Shown: in pieces, positions 45,557-54,688 of the stretch
How the letters are laid out: each line of letters starts with the position of its first letter
Position numbering within the stretch: the stretch's first letter is position 1
NCBI RefSeq assembly: GCF_002001125.1
Contig: NZ_MUNV01000009.1
Coordinates: forward strand, 299,232-363,231
DNA: 64,000 nt
Direction: 5' to 3'
Origin: Rhodanobacter sp. B04
GTDB taxonomy: Bacteria; Pseudomonadota; Gammaproteobacteria; Xanthomonadales; Rhodanobacteraceae
Notes under the pieces: generated by a model
Database searches by the model: none
Seen by the model: the letters and a program-made list of their open reading frames with translations, nothing else
Told to the model about the DNA's origin: nothing
Program-made: the position numbers and the translations under genes

Positions 45557-46774
45557 ATGCAAAACCTGCTGAATCCGGAATATTACCTGTCGGCCGAAAT
45601 CTGGCAGGCGGAGCGCGAGCAGATTTTTTCCAAGCTCTGGCAATACGCTGGTCATGCTGCGCAACTGGCACAACCCAACGACTGGATACTGGCGAATATC
45701 GCGGGGCGTGAGGTAGTAGTACAGAACTTTGCCGGCGAGTTGCGCGCCTTCAGCAATGTATGCAGCCATCGCTTCAGCGCCATTCGCTCCAAACCGTGTG
45801 GGCATGGACCGTTGCAATGCCCTTACCACCACTGGACTTACAACAAGGAAGGCGTGCCGCGCGGTATTCCGCTCAGGAATCAATTTTCTGAACTCGCCGA
45901 CCCGGGCGCCATCGAGAAACTGGCCCTGGAACGCTGGGCGGTGGATCGCTGTGGCGGTTTGGTCTTCGTGCGGCTGGCCCGTGAAGGACAAAGCCTAAGG
46001 GAATTTCTTGGCGCGACCTACCCGGCCATGCAAGCCGCCAGCGAATCGTTGATCAAGGTTGTTCGGGAATTTGAATACACCATCGAGGCGAACTGGAAAG
46101 TGGTTATCCAGAACACGCTGGAGCTGTACCATATCGTTGCCGTCCACCCGCGCAGTTTCGGCAAGGGAATGAACTATAAGCAGCTAGCCTCCCTGCGACA
46201 GGTGGACGAGCTTGTCGCTCCGCCACATATTGTTTACCGCGCCGAGAGCATCGCCGCTGTGGCACCCACGCCGCCACCAGTCACGTTGCGCACGTTGCTG
46301 CAACGCATTCTGCTGTCCATTATACGGCCTGCAAGAAACATGGCCAACGACGGCGTGCGTCGCAAGCTGAATCCCGGCTTGTTTTCGCGAGCCGGGGGGG
46401 CAGTGCATTTCGGAATATTCCCGTGCTTCAACTTCGCCATTTCCGGTTTAGGTTTGGCGACAGAACTCGTTTACACGCCCCTATCTGCGGAAAGAACCCG
46501 AGTCCGGGTGCGCAATTGGGCACCGGGGCTGCAGAACCTCAATCTCATCGAGAAAGCATTGATGAGGTGGCGGCAAGCGACGGACGCTAACTTCACCAGG
46601 ATCATCGTGGACGAAGATGTCTTAGCCAATGAAGCCGTGCAGCGTGGCCTCCACAATAAGGGCGCAACGCTTCTATCAAGCGGGCTGCTCAGTGAAGACG
46701 AACACAAAGTGCATCGGTTCCAGACTTTCTACCTCGAAGCGATGGCAGCGCATGAAGCAGCCCGTCCTTCGTGA
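45557..46774 (+). CDS. Rieske non-haem iron oxygenase, copy 2
   Basis: A 405-aa oxygenase. The Rieske site is C69-x-H71 and C88-x-x-H91 (CSH ... CPYHHW), and the iron site N186, H192, H197 (NTLELYHIVAVH). It is longer than copy 1 and only weakly similar to it. It is separated from the KAS III gene by 226 bases in which I see no gene, and may have its own promoter. Role presumably a second oxidation of the sugar or its acyl group. Confidence 0.9.
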   Translation: MQNLLNPEYYLSAEIWQAEREQIFSKLWQYAGHAAQLAQPNDWILANIAGREVVVQNFAGELRAFSNVCSHRFSAIRSKPCGHGPLQCPYHHWTYNKEGVPRGIPLRNQFSELADPGAIEKLALERWAVDRCGGLVFVRLAREGQSLREFLGATYPAMQAASESLIKVVREFEYTIEANWKVVIQNTLELYHIVAVHPRSFGKGMNYKQLASLRQVDELVAPPHIVYRAESIAAVAPTPPPVTLRTLLQRILLSIIRPARNMANDGVRRKLNPGLFSRAGGAVHFGIFPCFNFAISGLGLATELVYTPLSAERTRVRVRNWAPGLQNLNLIEKALMRWRQATDANFTRIIVDEDVLANEAVQRGLHNKGATLLSSGLLSEDEHKVHRFQTFYLEAMAAHEAARPS

Positions 46775-46977
46775 TGATCAACCTTTCCAACAGCCTATCC
46801 CAAGCAACAGCACAAATCATGTCACCATTGTTAGCGATGTCTGCTCATCGGCTACGAGGCTGTACGCAACAGGGGGCGCGTCAGCGCCTTTTCTAAACTC
46901 TGCTGCTGAAAGCATCCGTGCATCCTCCCATGCCGAGATTTTCTGGGCCACCTTTGAAGAACCACCGTTATGATGTC

Positions 46978-48438
46978 ATGCCCTCCCTAGCCGCACGCGC
47001 GACGAGCGCCGCCTGGTGGAGCACGCTGGAAATCCTGGCGCGCTACGGTGTGCAGTTTCTCGTCATGGTTGTGCTGGCGCGGTTGCTGACGCCGGGTGAC
47101 TTCGGTCTGATCGCGATGCTGCTGGTCTTCACCAGCATCGGAACCCTACTGGTCGATTCCGGCTTTGGTGCCGCCTTGATTCAACGCCAGCACACCACGG
47201 TGGATGACGAAACTACCGTATTCATCTTCACCCTCTGTATCGGCATCGTCACAGCGGGCATCTTGGTGCTCACCGCCCCGGCCATTGCGGCTTTCTTCAA
47301 TCAGCCGAAACTAGTCGATCTGACACGCGTAATGGCACTGGTGTTGCCGCTTGGCGCATTCGCGGCGGTACCCGATGCGCTGTTGACAATGAGACTCAAC
47401 TTCAAGGCACGCGCCCGCGCAGAAGTGGTCGCATCGCTTTGCTCCGGCGCCGTCGCGGTGATACTGGCGCTGCGGGGATTTGGTGTATGGAGCCTGGCTT
47501 GGCAAAGTATTGTTTCGATCGGTGTACGTGGACTTCTTTTGTGGGTGTATTCGGGCTGGCGACCACAGGGCCGCTACCGTGGTACATCCTTCCGCAGCCT
47601 GTTTGGCTTCGGTGGATACATGCTACTCACTGGGCTACTGAATGCTGCCGCCGGGCGCCTGCAGTCGCTGTGGATCGGCAAACTGTTTGACGCAAGCACG
47701 TTGGGGTTATACACGATCGCTCAGAACACACAACAAGCACCAGCCTCACTGATTGACGGCATACTCAAGCGAGTCGGCCTGCCGGTTTTTTCCACGATTG
47801 CGCAGGATCAGGCCAAACTGCGCTCGGCTTTCCGCACATCCCTGCGCATGGTGATGTTCCTGTTCTTCCCTTGCATGGTCGGCATTGCACTGGTCGCCAA
47901 GCCACTGATTGAATTGCTTTACGGCACACGTTGGGTTCCTGCGGCGCCCATTCTGAGTATTCTCTCCCTGAGTGCGGCATTGTGGCCCATACATGTACTC
48001 AACCTCGCCGCTATCGGTGCGCAAGGCAGGTCAGATCTGCTTTTGCGTGTGGAAGTCGTCAAACAACTCGCAAGCATCATCTTGATCACGGCCTCTGCGC
48101 ACTGGGGTCCTATTGCCATTGCCTGGGCAGTATTTGTCTCCGGATTCTTTGGCGTAGCCGTTAACGCCTACTATTCGAAAAAACTACTCGGTTATGGCGC
48201 TCTAATGCAATTGCTCGACCAGACAGCAACATTCGCGCTGTCGCTAGTGGCGGCTGGCGTGGGCTGGGTGATACTGCACTGGACCCGTCCCGGACCAATT
48301 CCCATGCTTGGCGCCATAGCCGCGGCCGCGGCTATGTACGTGCTGCTGGCGATCCTCACGCGCAATGCGGCGCTGAGCGGATTGCTATCAGTAGTACAAA
48401 CGCTAAGGAACAAGTCCAAAGGAGCAGCCATCCTATGA
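46978..48438 (+). CDS. MOP-superfamily polysaccharide flippase (Wzx/WzxC type)
   Basis: A 486-aa membrane protein with 12-14 helices; the N-terminus AAWWSTLEILARYGVQFLVM and VLARLLTPGDFGLIAMLLVF is typical of the lipopolysaccharide-flippase branch. It would move lipid-linked oligosaccharide across the inner membrane. The start is uncertain (ATG 46978; the frame extends to 46918). Its presence with glycosyltransferases indicates a complete lipid-linked glycan route and not only a cytoplasmic flagellin-type glycan. Confidence 0.88.
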   Translation: MPSLAARATSAAWWSTLEILARYGVQFLVMVVLARLLTPGDFGLIAMLLVFTSIGTLLVDSGFGAALIQRQHTTVDDETTVFIFTLCIGIVTAGILVLTAPAIAAFFNQPKLVDLTRVMALVLPLGAFAAVPDALLTMRLNFKARARAEVVASLCSGAVAVILALRGFGVWSLAWQSIVSIGVRGLLLWVYSGWRPQGRYRGTSFRSLFGFGGYMLLTGLLNAAAGRLQSLWIGKLFDASTLGLYTIAQNTQQAPASLIDGILKRVGLPVFSTIAQDQAKLRSAFRTSLRMVMFLFFPCMVGIALVAKPLIELLYGTRWVPAAPILSILSLSAALWPIHVLNLAAIGAQGRSDLLLRVEVVKQLASIILITASAHWGPIAIAWAVFVSGFFGVAVNAYYSKKLLGYGALMQLLDQTATFALSLVAAGVGWVILHWTRPGPIPMLGAIAAAAAMYVLLAILTRNAALSGLLSVVQTLRNKSKGAAIL

Positions 48439-48460
48439 ACAGTAGGCAAGGCGATACAGC

Positions 48461-49483
48461 GTGAAGGAATCACCTGAAAATGCGGCACCCGAAAGTTACC
48501 TAGAGGTCAGTGATACCACGTTGCTGATCGAGAATCCCGTCGTAAGCGTGCTGATGCTCGCTTACAACCACGGTCCCTACTTGGCACAGGCCATCGAAGG
48601 TGTACTGACGCAACAGACAGACACACCAATCGAGTTGCTGATTGGCGAAGATTGCTCACCAGACAATACCCGCGAAATTGCCCTGCGTTACCAGCATGAA
48701 CACCCGCAAATAATTCGCGTGTTTGTGGGAGACAAGAACGTCGGTCCATCGTTGAACCATCGACGCATTCTGCTTGCCGCACGCGGTGAGTTTCACGCCT
48801 ATCTCGACGGCGACGATTATTGGCTACCTGGCAAATTGGCACGACAAGTCGAATATCTTCGAAAAAACCCTTCCTGTGCTGCGGTGTATACCAATGCGTT
48901 GGCGGTTGATCAGGACGGCAACAACATTGGCATATTCAATGATGTCGGAAACGAACGGTTCGATCTGGGCGCTCTGCTGCGCCGGGGAAATTTCCTCAAT
49001 AACAGTTCAGTGGTCTATCGAGCTGCGTCACACAACGCACTGCCTAGAATAAGCGTACCCGCAATCGACTATCGCGGACATCTCTTGCTGGCGCGAACTG
49101 GTTTCCTGGCGCAAATCTCGGAGCCACTGACGATTTATCGAGTCGGCTCCATTGGATCCATGATTGCACTCGACAACAACCGCGTGCGGCAGCTCTATTG
49201 GGAAGCGATTATGAGCGTGCCTCGTGAACTGATCACCGATCGCGACCTCGCGTATGGCATCGCAGATTTCTTGCGTCGAGTGATCTTTCGCATGCTGCGC
49301 TTGCGACATTTTTCACTCTTGCGGGAGTGGGCACCGAAAGCCTTCGCCGCTTCACCATATGGTGCTATCCGAACAGGTTTACTCGTCGCAAGCTCCGTCA
49401 TCCGTATTGCATATAAAGAATTGATCGGGCGCGTCCGCAAAGACGCGCAAGGACGCCCAATCAAGGTGTTGTACCGCCGCTAG
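48461..49483 (+). CDS. Family 2 glycosyltransferase
   Basis: A 340-aa GT-A enzyme: VSVLMLAYNHGPYLAQAIE at the start of the fold, GEDCSPDNT nucleotide contact and AYLDGDDYW with the DxD-type metal site. The probable acceptor end contains VPAIDYRGHLLL. GTG 48461 is the start; it lies 22 nt after the flippase. Sugar unknown. Confidence 0.85.
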   Translation: MKESPENAAPESYLEVSDTTLLIENPVVSVLMLAYNHGPYLAQAIEGVLTQQTDTPIELLIGEDCSPDNTREIALRYQHEHPQIIRVFVGDKNVGPSLNHRRILLAARGEFHAYLDGDDYWLPGKLARQVEYLRKNPSCAAVYTNALAVDQDGNNIGIFNDVGNERFDLGALLRRGNFLNNSSVVYRAASHNALPRISVPAIDYRGHLLLARTGFLAQISEPLTIYRVGSIGSMIALDNNRVRQLYWEAIMSVPRELITDRDLAYGIADFLRRVIFRMLRLRHFSLLREWAPKAFAASPYGAIRTGLLVASSVIRIAYKELIGRVRKDAQGRPIKVLYRR

Positions 49484-49502
49484 CTCGCTGCAAAGGAATA
49501 CG

Positions 49503-50276
49503 ATGAACCCAGTCAAACTGGCTAAATACGTGCTTGCAGGATGGCTGCCCGGCGGCCATTGTCACTGCGTGATGTGCGGTCGCCGGGTATGGCGCTTCAT
49601 GCCATACTTGCGTGGCTCCACTGGCGTACCAGAGCTGATGCGGGTACTCGGCGGGGTTGGCAGCAATCCTGATCAATTTGAGTGCCCGCGTTGCGGTGCT
49701 CACGACCGCGAACGACATCTGTTGATGTACCTGGAGAAGACGGGGCTGTTAACGGACATGCGCGACATGTCGGTGCTGCATTTCGCGCCGGAGAAGCGGC
49801 TCGCCCGGCGCATCAAAGACCACAATCCGGCCCATTACGTGCCTTGCGATCTCTATCCAAGTACGCAGGATATCCAGCGCGTCGACATGCTTGAGATGCA
49901 GTTCGAAGACCAGTCGTTTGACCTCGTAATCGCAAACCACGTACTGGAACATGTGGATGATGATTTGAGGGCACTGGGTGAAATCCGCCGCGTGCTCAAG
50001 CCGGGTGGATACGCCATCCTGCAAACACCATTCAGTGCGAAACTACATCACACTTGGCAGGACCCCGGCATCGACAATGATGCTGCGCGATTGCAGGCTT
50101 ACGGGCAATGCGACCATGTACGCCTGTTCGGACGGGATATTTTCGCGCGCTTCGCATCAGCGGGGCTGCTCTCATGCGTACGCCAACACGATGAGCTGCT
50201 GCCCGATGTCGATGCTACTGCGCTCGGAATCAACCCAGATGAGCCGCTGTTTTTATTCCGTCGACCGGAACGCTGA
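49503..50276 (+). CDS. SAM-dependent methyltransferase with N-terminal zinc-ribbon-like cysteines
   Basis: A 257-aa class I methyltransferase. The fold is recognisable from VLHFAPEKRL, the FDLVIANHVLEHVDDD motif and LKPGGYAILQTPF. Two cysteine pairs near the N-terminus (CHCVMCG, CPRCGAHDRERH) suggest a zinc ribbon. O-methylation of a sugar is likely because it ends the plus-strand glycan operon. Confidence 0.85.
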   Translation: MNPVKLAKYVLAGWLPGGHCHCVMCGRRVWRFMPYLRGSTGVPELMRVLGGVGSNPDQFECPRCGAHDRERHLLMYLEKTGLLTDMRDMSVLHFAPEKRLARRIKDHNPAHYVPCDLYPSTQDIQRVDMLEMQFEDQSFDLVIANHVLEHVDDDLRALGEIRRVLKPGGYAILQTPFSAKLHHTWQDPGIDNDAARLQAYGQCDHVRLFGRDIFARFASAGLLSCVRQHDELLPDVDATALGINPDEPLFLFRRPER

Positions 50277-50332
50277 CGACTGGTGTTATCCCACTCGATC
50301 GGCTAACGGTCGGTCGACGCTGCATCGCAAGC

Positions 50333-51382
50333 TTATTTCAGAGTCGGCACACCATACCGAAGCAGCATGCTCAGCTTGCGTGAAAACAGCACCATACAGC
50401 GCATGTATTCGCGCAAGCTTGTCCGGCTAGCAAGTTGAACCTGTTTCCGGCGTCTACGTAACGAACCTAGTTCACCGGCGATATATGCAAACGTTGGTGC
50501 GTAAATCTGTTGCCAGATCTGCGCGTCCCATCTGAGCAAAGTCAAGGCCGCGCCCTCAACAGCAAGCTCGATGACATGCGTTACAAGCAGTGGCCAGACC
50601 AGCAAGCTCGGAGTGCAGATCAACATTACTGCCGTCTTGTTCCGTTCGCTCAGCCGCCGCCGGTGAAAGGTGGTCTGCAGCCGGCCGGCATCCACACGAC
50701 CGCCGCCAAAACTGCTGCCCTGACGATGGCGATAACCGCTATCGGAGGTAACACGTATAGATAAGCCACGCAGTCTGGCAAGGCAACACAAATACATATC
50801 TTCCGCGATCGAGCCCATCCATTCAGGGAAACCGCCGAGATCGCTCCACAGCGCGCGGGGCAAGAACAGGCAGGCTCCGATCACCATCGCAACATCAGAG
50901 CGATCAGGATCGAGGTTCGGCACCGGGTTATAGAACGGGTCGAGCAGGCAACCACGATCAACCAGCACACCGGTTTCCCAATCATACTGAGGCAAGGTCA
51001 ATATGCCTGCCGAGGACTGTACACGTGCAGCCTCAATCAGCGTGAGGAGAGCATCGGGACACAGCGCCGCGTCATTATTCAGAAGGAGAACAAATTCTCC
51101 GCGCGCATGCGCCACCATGCGATTATTGCCTATGCAGAAGCCGACATTTTCACGACTTGCGAGCACCTCTACTTGAGGGTAATTCGCACGCAGCAAGGCA
51201 ACTGAATCATCTATTGAAGAATCATCATGAACGATGATCTCGATGCTGATGTCGCCCTGCTGCGACAAAACCGAGGCCAAGCAGTCATCCAGAAGCGCCG
51301 CACCGTTATAGTTAGCGATGCAGACGGAACACACCGGGCGCTCCGGTGGATTCAGCGCGTGGTGCTGTTCCACCAGACCCAT
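50333..51382 (-). CDS. Family 2 glycosyltransferase (rhamnosyltransferase-like)
   Basis: A 349-aa GT-A protein with CSVCIANYNGAALLDDCL, VHDDSSIDDS and LLLNNDAAL (DxD equivalent), plus WMGSIAEDMYLCCLARL. It is the last gene of a minus-strand group converging on the plus-strand methyltransferase. Its start overlaps the upstream epimerase end by 31 nt. Confidence 0.85.
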   Translation of the reverse strand: MGLVEQHHALNPPERPVCSVCIANYNGAALLDDCLASVLSQQGDISIEIIVHDDSSIDDSVALLRANYPQVEVLASRENVGFCIGNNRMVAHARGEFVLLLNNDAALCPDALLTLIEAARVQSSAGILTLPQYDWETGVLVDRGCLLDPFYNPVPNLDPDRSDVAMVIGACLFLPRALWSDLGGFPEWMGSIAEDMYLCCLARLRGLSIRVTSDSGYRHRQGSSFGGGRVDAGRLQTTFHRRRLSERNKTAVMLICTPSLLVWPLLVTHVIELAVEGAALTLLRWDAQIWQQIYAPTFAYIAGELGSLRRRRKQVQLASRTSLREYMRCMVLFSRKLSMLLRYGVPTLK

Positions 51383-52278
51383 GTCCGCCTCAATCCTTCA
51401 TGCAATGGCGTTGCGGCCGAAAAGTCGTATTCCTGCTTAGCCAAGGTTGGATCCATCACGACGCGTGACACATCCACGGAGCGGCTTGTTTCGTAACTGC
51501 AGAGCAACGCTGTACCGGTCACTGCCTCCAGCACCGCGAACAGTTCGTTCAAGCTTGTTCCCTTGCCACTACAGGCGTTGATGACACGCGCACCCTTTGG
51601 CATGGGTTTGGCGAGGATAGCTGTGATCAATCTTACCAAGTCATCGATGTACAAATAGTCGCGAACTGCCGAGCCATCACCCCACACATGCAATGTTTCA
51701 TTGCGCTGAATTTTGCCCAACGCAGTGGGAACGATACCGAATCCCACGCGCTCAGACTGGCCTGGGCCATAGACATTTGAAGGTCGCACGATCGTCGCTT
51801 TTCGCGAGTACTGGCTGCACCATGCAGAGATGAAATATTCCGCGGCAATCTTGCCCGCGCCATGATAGGAGAGTGGGCGCACATGCATCGCCTCACTCGA
51901 CATGCCTTCACCAGCCGACGCATAGAGCGTCCCACCCGAGGACAGATACAGAAGATCGACGTCAGCACGATCCTGCAACGCCTGCAGCATCGCAGTGAGC
52001 GGAAGAAGATTGCCAATCACGTCCTCCATCGGCCGAGCAACGGAACTTCCGGGAGTTGACGTTGATGCCAGGTACACCACCGCTCGAGCACGAGCGACCA
52101 ATGGCGCGAAGTCCTCCGGTTCGCACAATGCGCCAACGAGCGTCTCGACGTTAGCGGCGTCAAACTCGACATGGCGTCGGCTAGCTGCGGTCACCTGCTC
52201 GCCGTGATGAACCAGACTCCGGACCAGTTGCTGTCCTATGAAGCCGCCTGCGCCGAGTACAAGGATCGAGCCCGTCAT
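51352..52278 (-). CDS. NAD-dependent epimerase/dehydratase
   Basis: A 308-aa extended SDR: Rossmann LVLGAGGFIGQQL at the N-terminus, YHGAGK (YxxxK) active site and VRPSNVYGPGQ. It most resembles UDP-glucose 4-epimerase-type or nucleotide-sugar reductase proteins. It lies between two glycosyltransferases and overlaps both or nearly so. It should prepare a nucleotide sugar for them. Confidence 0.85.
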   Translation of the reverse strand: MTGSILVLGAGGFIGQQLVRSLVHHGEQVTAASRRHVEFDAANVETLVGALCEPEDFAPLVARARAVVYLASTSTPGSSVARPMEDVIGNLLPLTAMLQALQDRADVDLLYLSSGGTLYASAGEGMSSEAMHVRPLSYHGAGKIAAEYFISAWCSQYSRKATIVRPSNVYGPGQSERVGFGIVPTALGKIQRNETLHVWGDGSAVRDYLYIDDLVRLITAILAKPMPKGARVINACSGKGTSLNELFAVLEAVTGTALLCSYETSRSVDVSRVVMDPTLAKQEYDFSAATPLHEGLRRTWVWWNSTTR

Positions 52279-53391
52279 TCAGGATGTTCCAAGTAGCCGG
52301 TTGTAGATCTGGACATAGCGATTGGCGCAATCATCCCAAGTACCGATTTCGCTGGCAGCCCAACGCCGCGCAGCGTCTCCCATGCGTCGATTGGTCAACG
52401 TATTCTCCAGCTCGAGCAGCGCTGTGCCGTAGCCATCGGTGTCATCACACAGCATCCCGGTCTCCCCATCGAAGACAATGCCGGCATGCGCCGGCATCCT
52501 CGAAGCGATGATGGGAAGACCAGCCGCCATGGCTTCCAGCATGACTTGCGGCCGCCCTTCGGCATGGCGACTCAGGGTAATCAAGCCACATGCCGAGGGG
52601 AACCATTCGGACACAAGCTGCTCCGGCGTGACCGGCCCATGGTAATGGACCCACTCTGGCACCTGAATCCCCTCCTGCATTGGTCCGAATAAGTGCAATT
52701 CGCGAACGCCATCCTGAAAAAATTTTTCCGACCAATCGAACAATGGCCCTAGCTTGTTCACAGTCAGACGGGTGACGGCCAGCCAACGATGGGGTTGCTT
52801 GATGTTGGATTCACGCTTGATTGCATACCAGCTTGGATCGATGCCGAATGAAACCGGGCATATCTCGGCAATATCTCCAAATGCCTCATCCAGCGTCTGC
52901 CTCATCCAGTCCGCGTTAGGACAGATGGCCACCTTGCGCCGCTTCATGACCCTGCGCAGCAGAGCTCGCATGAATGGCAGTTTCAGGAGTTTGAGGTCAT
53001 TGCCCAGTACGGTAATCAGCGCCGGTTTTCGATTGCGAGGAAGAGGCAACGAACATTGCAACCAGTTGATGTGATAGATATCCACTTCTGGGTGACCGCG
53101 ATACGCTTTGCCGATCATGTGCAAAAGACGAAGGGGAGCGAACCATACGCGCCACCCGCCACTGCGCATCATGTGCGATATCCCGCCGGCAACCATGAGC
53201 TGAGCCAACCAGTCAGCATCTTCCTGTGCAACGGCGGTTGTCGCCTGTTCGGGAAGTTCTCCAGGTGGTGCCCACACGCTGAGCTTGATCGATGATGCAC
53301 GAGCAAGCGCTGCGACCAGGTGTCGCATGAATATTCCGCGCCAGTCGGAAATATTCCGGGGATATGAAGTGCTGATGAGAAGTACGCGCAT
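52279..53391 (-). CDS. Family 4 glycosyltransferase
   Basis: A 370-aa GT-B enzyme. The N-terminal MRVLLISTSYPRNISDWRG and C-terminal ESxx-type motif region (HAEGRPQVMLEAMAAGLPII) place it in GT4. ATG 53391 is used; an in-frame ATG at 53427 would add a short polar tail. It ends one base before the epimerase gene. Confidence 0.87.
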   Translation of the reverse strand: MRVLLISTSYPRNISDWRGIFMRHLVAALARASSIKLSVWAPPGELPEQATTAVAQEDADWLAQLMVAGGISHMMRSGGWRVWFAPLRLLHMIGKAYRGHPEVDIYHINWLQCSLPLPRNRKPALITVLGNDLKLLKLPFMRALLRRVMKRRKVAICPNADWMRQTLDEAFGDIAEICPVSFGIDPSWYAIKRESNIKQPHRWLAVTRLTVNKLGPLFDWSEKFFQDGVRELHLFGPMQEGIQVPEWVHYHGPVTPEQLVSEWFPSACGLITLSRHAEGRPQVMLEAMAAGLPIIASRMPAHAGIVFDGETGMLCDDTDGYGTALLELENTLTNRRMGDAARRWAASEIGTWDDCANRYVQIYNRLLGTS

Positions 53392-53514
53392 CGAAGAGGA
53401 AACCTTGCTTTGGCACAGGACGGACATCAGAAGAGGTATGCAGAGAATCTTGTTGACGAAAGCCCTCTACGGAAGCCAGTCGCTCAGGTTTGACCGACAG
53501 CGTTGATGACGCAG

Positions 53515-54384
53515 CTATTTGTCGTGCCGATAGGTCAATGCCGTGATCTGCTCTGAGACGAGACCAATCAAAAACACAATGACCGCGGCGCTCCACAGCA
53601 AGGTACTGCCATTGGTGAGACGGCCGTCATGCGCGAAAGTCCAAGCGTAATTCGCGCAGCCGAGCAGGAAGAACAGCGCACTGGTTGGCACAAACAACTT
53701 TAGCGGCGAGTACAAAGTGGCGATCTTGAAAATGATCAGCAGAAAGCGAAGGCCATCGCGCAGTGGCTTGATATGACTCTTGCCGATGCGCTGGGCGGCC
53801 TTGATCGGCACGTAAGCCACCGGATAGGCACTGCGGAAGAACGCCATCGTGCTGGTGGTGGGATAACTGAAGCCATTCGGCAACAGATGGATGAACTCGC
53901 GGAATTTGTCCGCGCGAACAACGCGAAAACCAGAAGTGAGATCAGCCACCTGATGGCCTGTCATGCGTGTGGCCAGCCAGTTGTAGAGGGTATTGGCCAC
54001 GCCCCGGCCAACGCCTGCCTGACTACCCCAGTCGCGGGAGCCAACCACCATGTCGTAGCCCTGCTCCAGCTTCTCGAGAAGACGTGCGATATCGGCTGGC
54101 TCGTGCTGGCCGTCACCGTCCATGAAAATGAGAGTGTCACCAGTCGCTGCGCGCGTGCCGCGCTTGATCGCCGCGCCGTTACCCATCGAATACGGAGATG
54201 TCAGGCAGACCACGCTACAACCTGCGCAGATACTGCGGGTTGCGTCGATGGATCCGTCATCGACCACAATGATTTCAGCATCAGGATGAGACGCACGCAG
54301 ACGTGGCAGCAGAGTAGCCAGCGCGGGGGCTTCGTTTTTGGCGGGCAGGATGATGCTCAGGCGATTCAACAGGCGGCTCCCCAA
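53515..54384 (-). CDS. DPM1/GtrB-type family 2 glycosyltransferase with two membrane helices
   Basis: A 289-aa protein: GT-A domain with LSIILPAKNEAPALATLLPRL, VVDDGSIDAT and FMDGDGQHEP (DxD), then two C-terminal membrane helices (LFVPTSALFFLLGCANYAW and AAVIVFLIGLVSEQI). This type makes polyprenyl-phosphate-linked sugars. GT-C enzymes such as those at 35084 and 37099 use these sugars. It leads the minus-strand group. Confidence 0.88.
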   Translation of the reverse strand: MGSRLLNRLSIILPAKNEAPALATLLPRLRASHPDAEIIVVDDGSIDATRSICAGCSVVCLTSPYSMGNGAAIKRGTRAATGDTLIFMDGDGQHEPADIARLLEKLEQGYDMVVGSRDWGSQAGVGRGVANTLYNWLATRMTGHQVADLTSGFRVVRADKFREFIHLLPNGFSYPTTSTMAFFRSAYPVAYVPIKAAQRIGKSHIKPLRDGLRFLLIIFKIATLYSPLKLFVPTSALFFLLGCANYAWTFAHDGRLTNGSTLLWSAAVIVFLIGLVSEQITALTYRHDK

Positions 54385-54688
54385 GGTGAGCAGGAATCAT
54401 AGCCTGAAGGCCGGATGGTGGTTGAAGTAACTGTTTGTAGTTTCGCTTGCAATCGCGGCCTCGTGACATGCCTCCGGTGAATCCCTAGCTGGAGCGTAAC
54501 CTGTACAAAATTGACCAATGCCATCAATGTCTACCGTACACGAGAGTTGCTTCTGAAGAGACCAAAAAACATACACCAACGCTATTGTGCGACGCACCAT
54601 TGCAACGCCGCCGTATGCATGCAAAAGATGACCTGACGACCAGACTGCGGTAGATTCAACCACATACAGGGGCAGGGTCGAGTTAGCT
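54385..54688. other. Divergent gap before pilB
   Basis: 304 bases between the minus-strand glycosyltransferase and pilB. It is AT-richer than the flanking pilus genes. I see no gene, no sigma-54 motif and no clear terminator; it presumably holds two divergent promoters and marks the right border of the inserted glycan region. Confidence 0.5.

Noticed and set aside
41968..46774. Aromatic-pollutant dioxygenase pathway
   Set aside because: The Rieske genes lack ferredoxin, reductase, beta-subunit and ring-cleavage partners and are interleaved with ACP, KAS III and sugar genes.
46775..46977. Small plus-strand open frame before the flippase
   Set aside because: It overlaps the end of the Rieske gene in another frame and shows no ribosome site or recognisable sequence.
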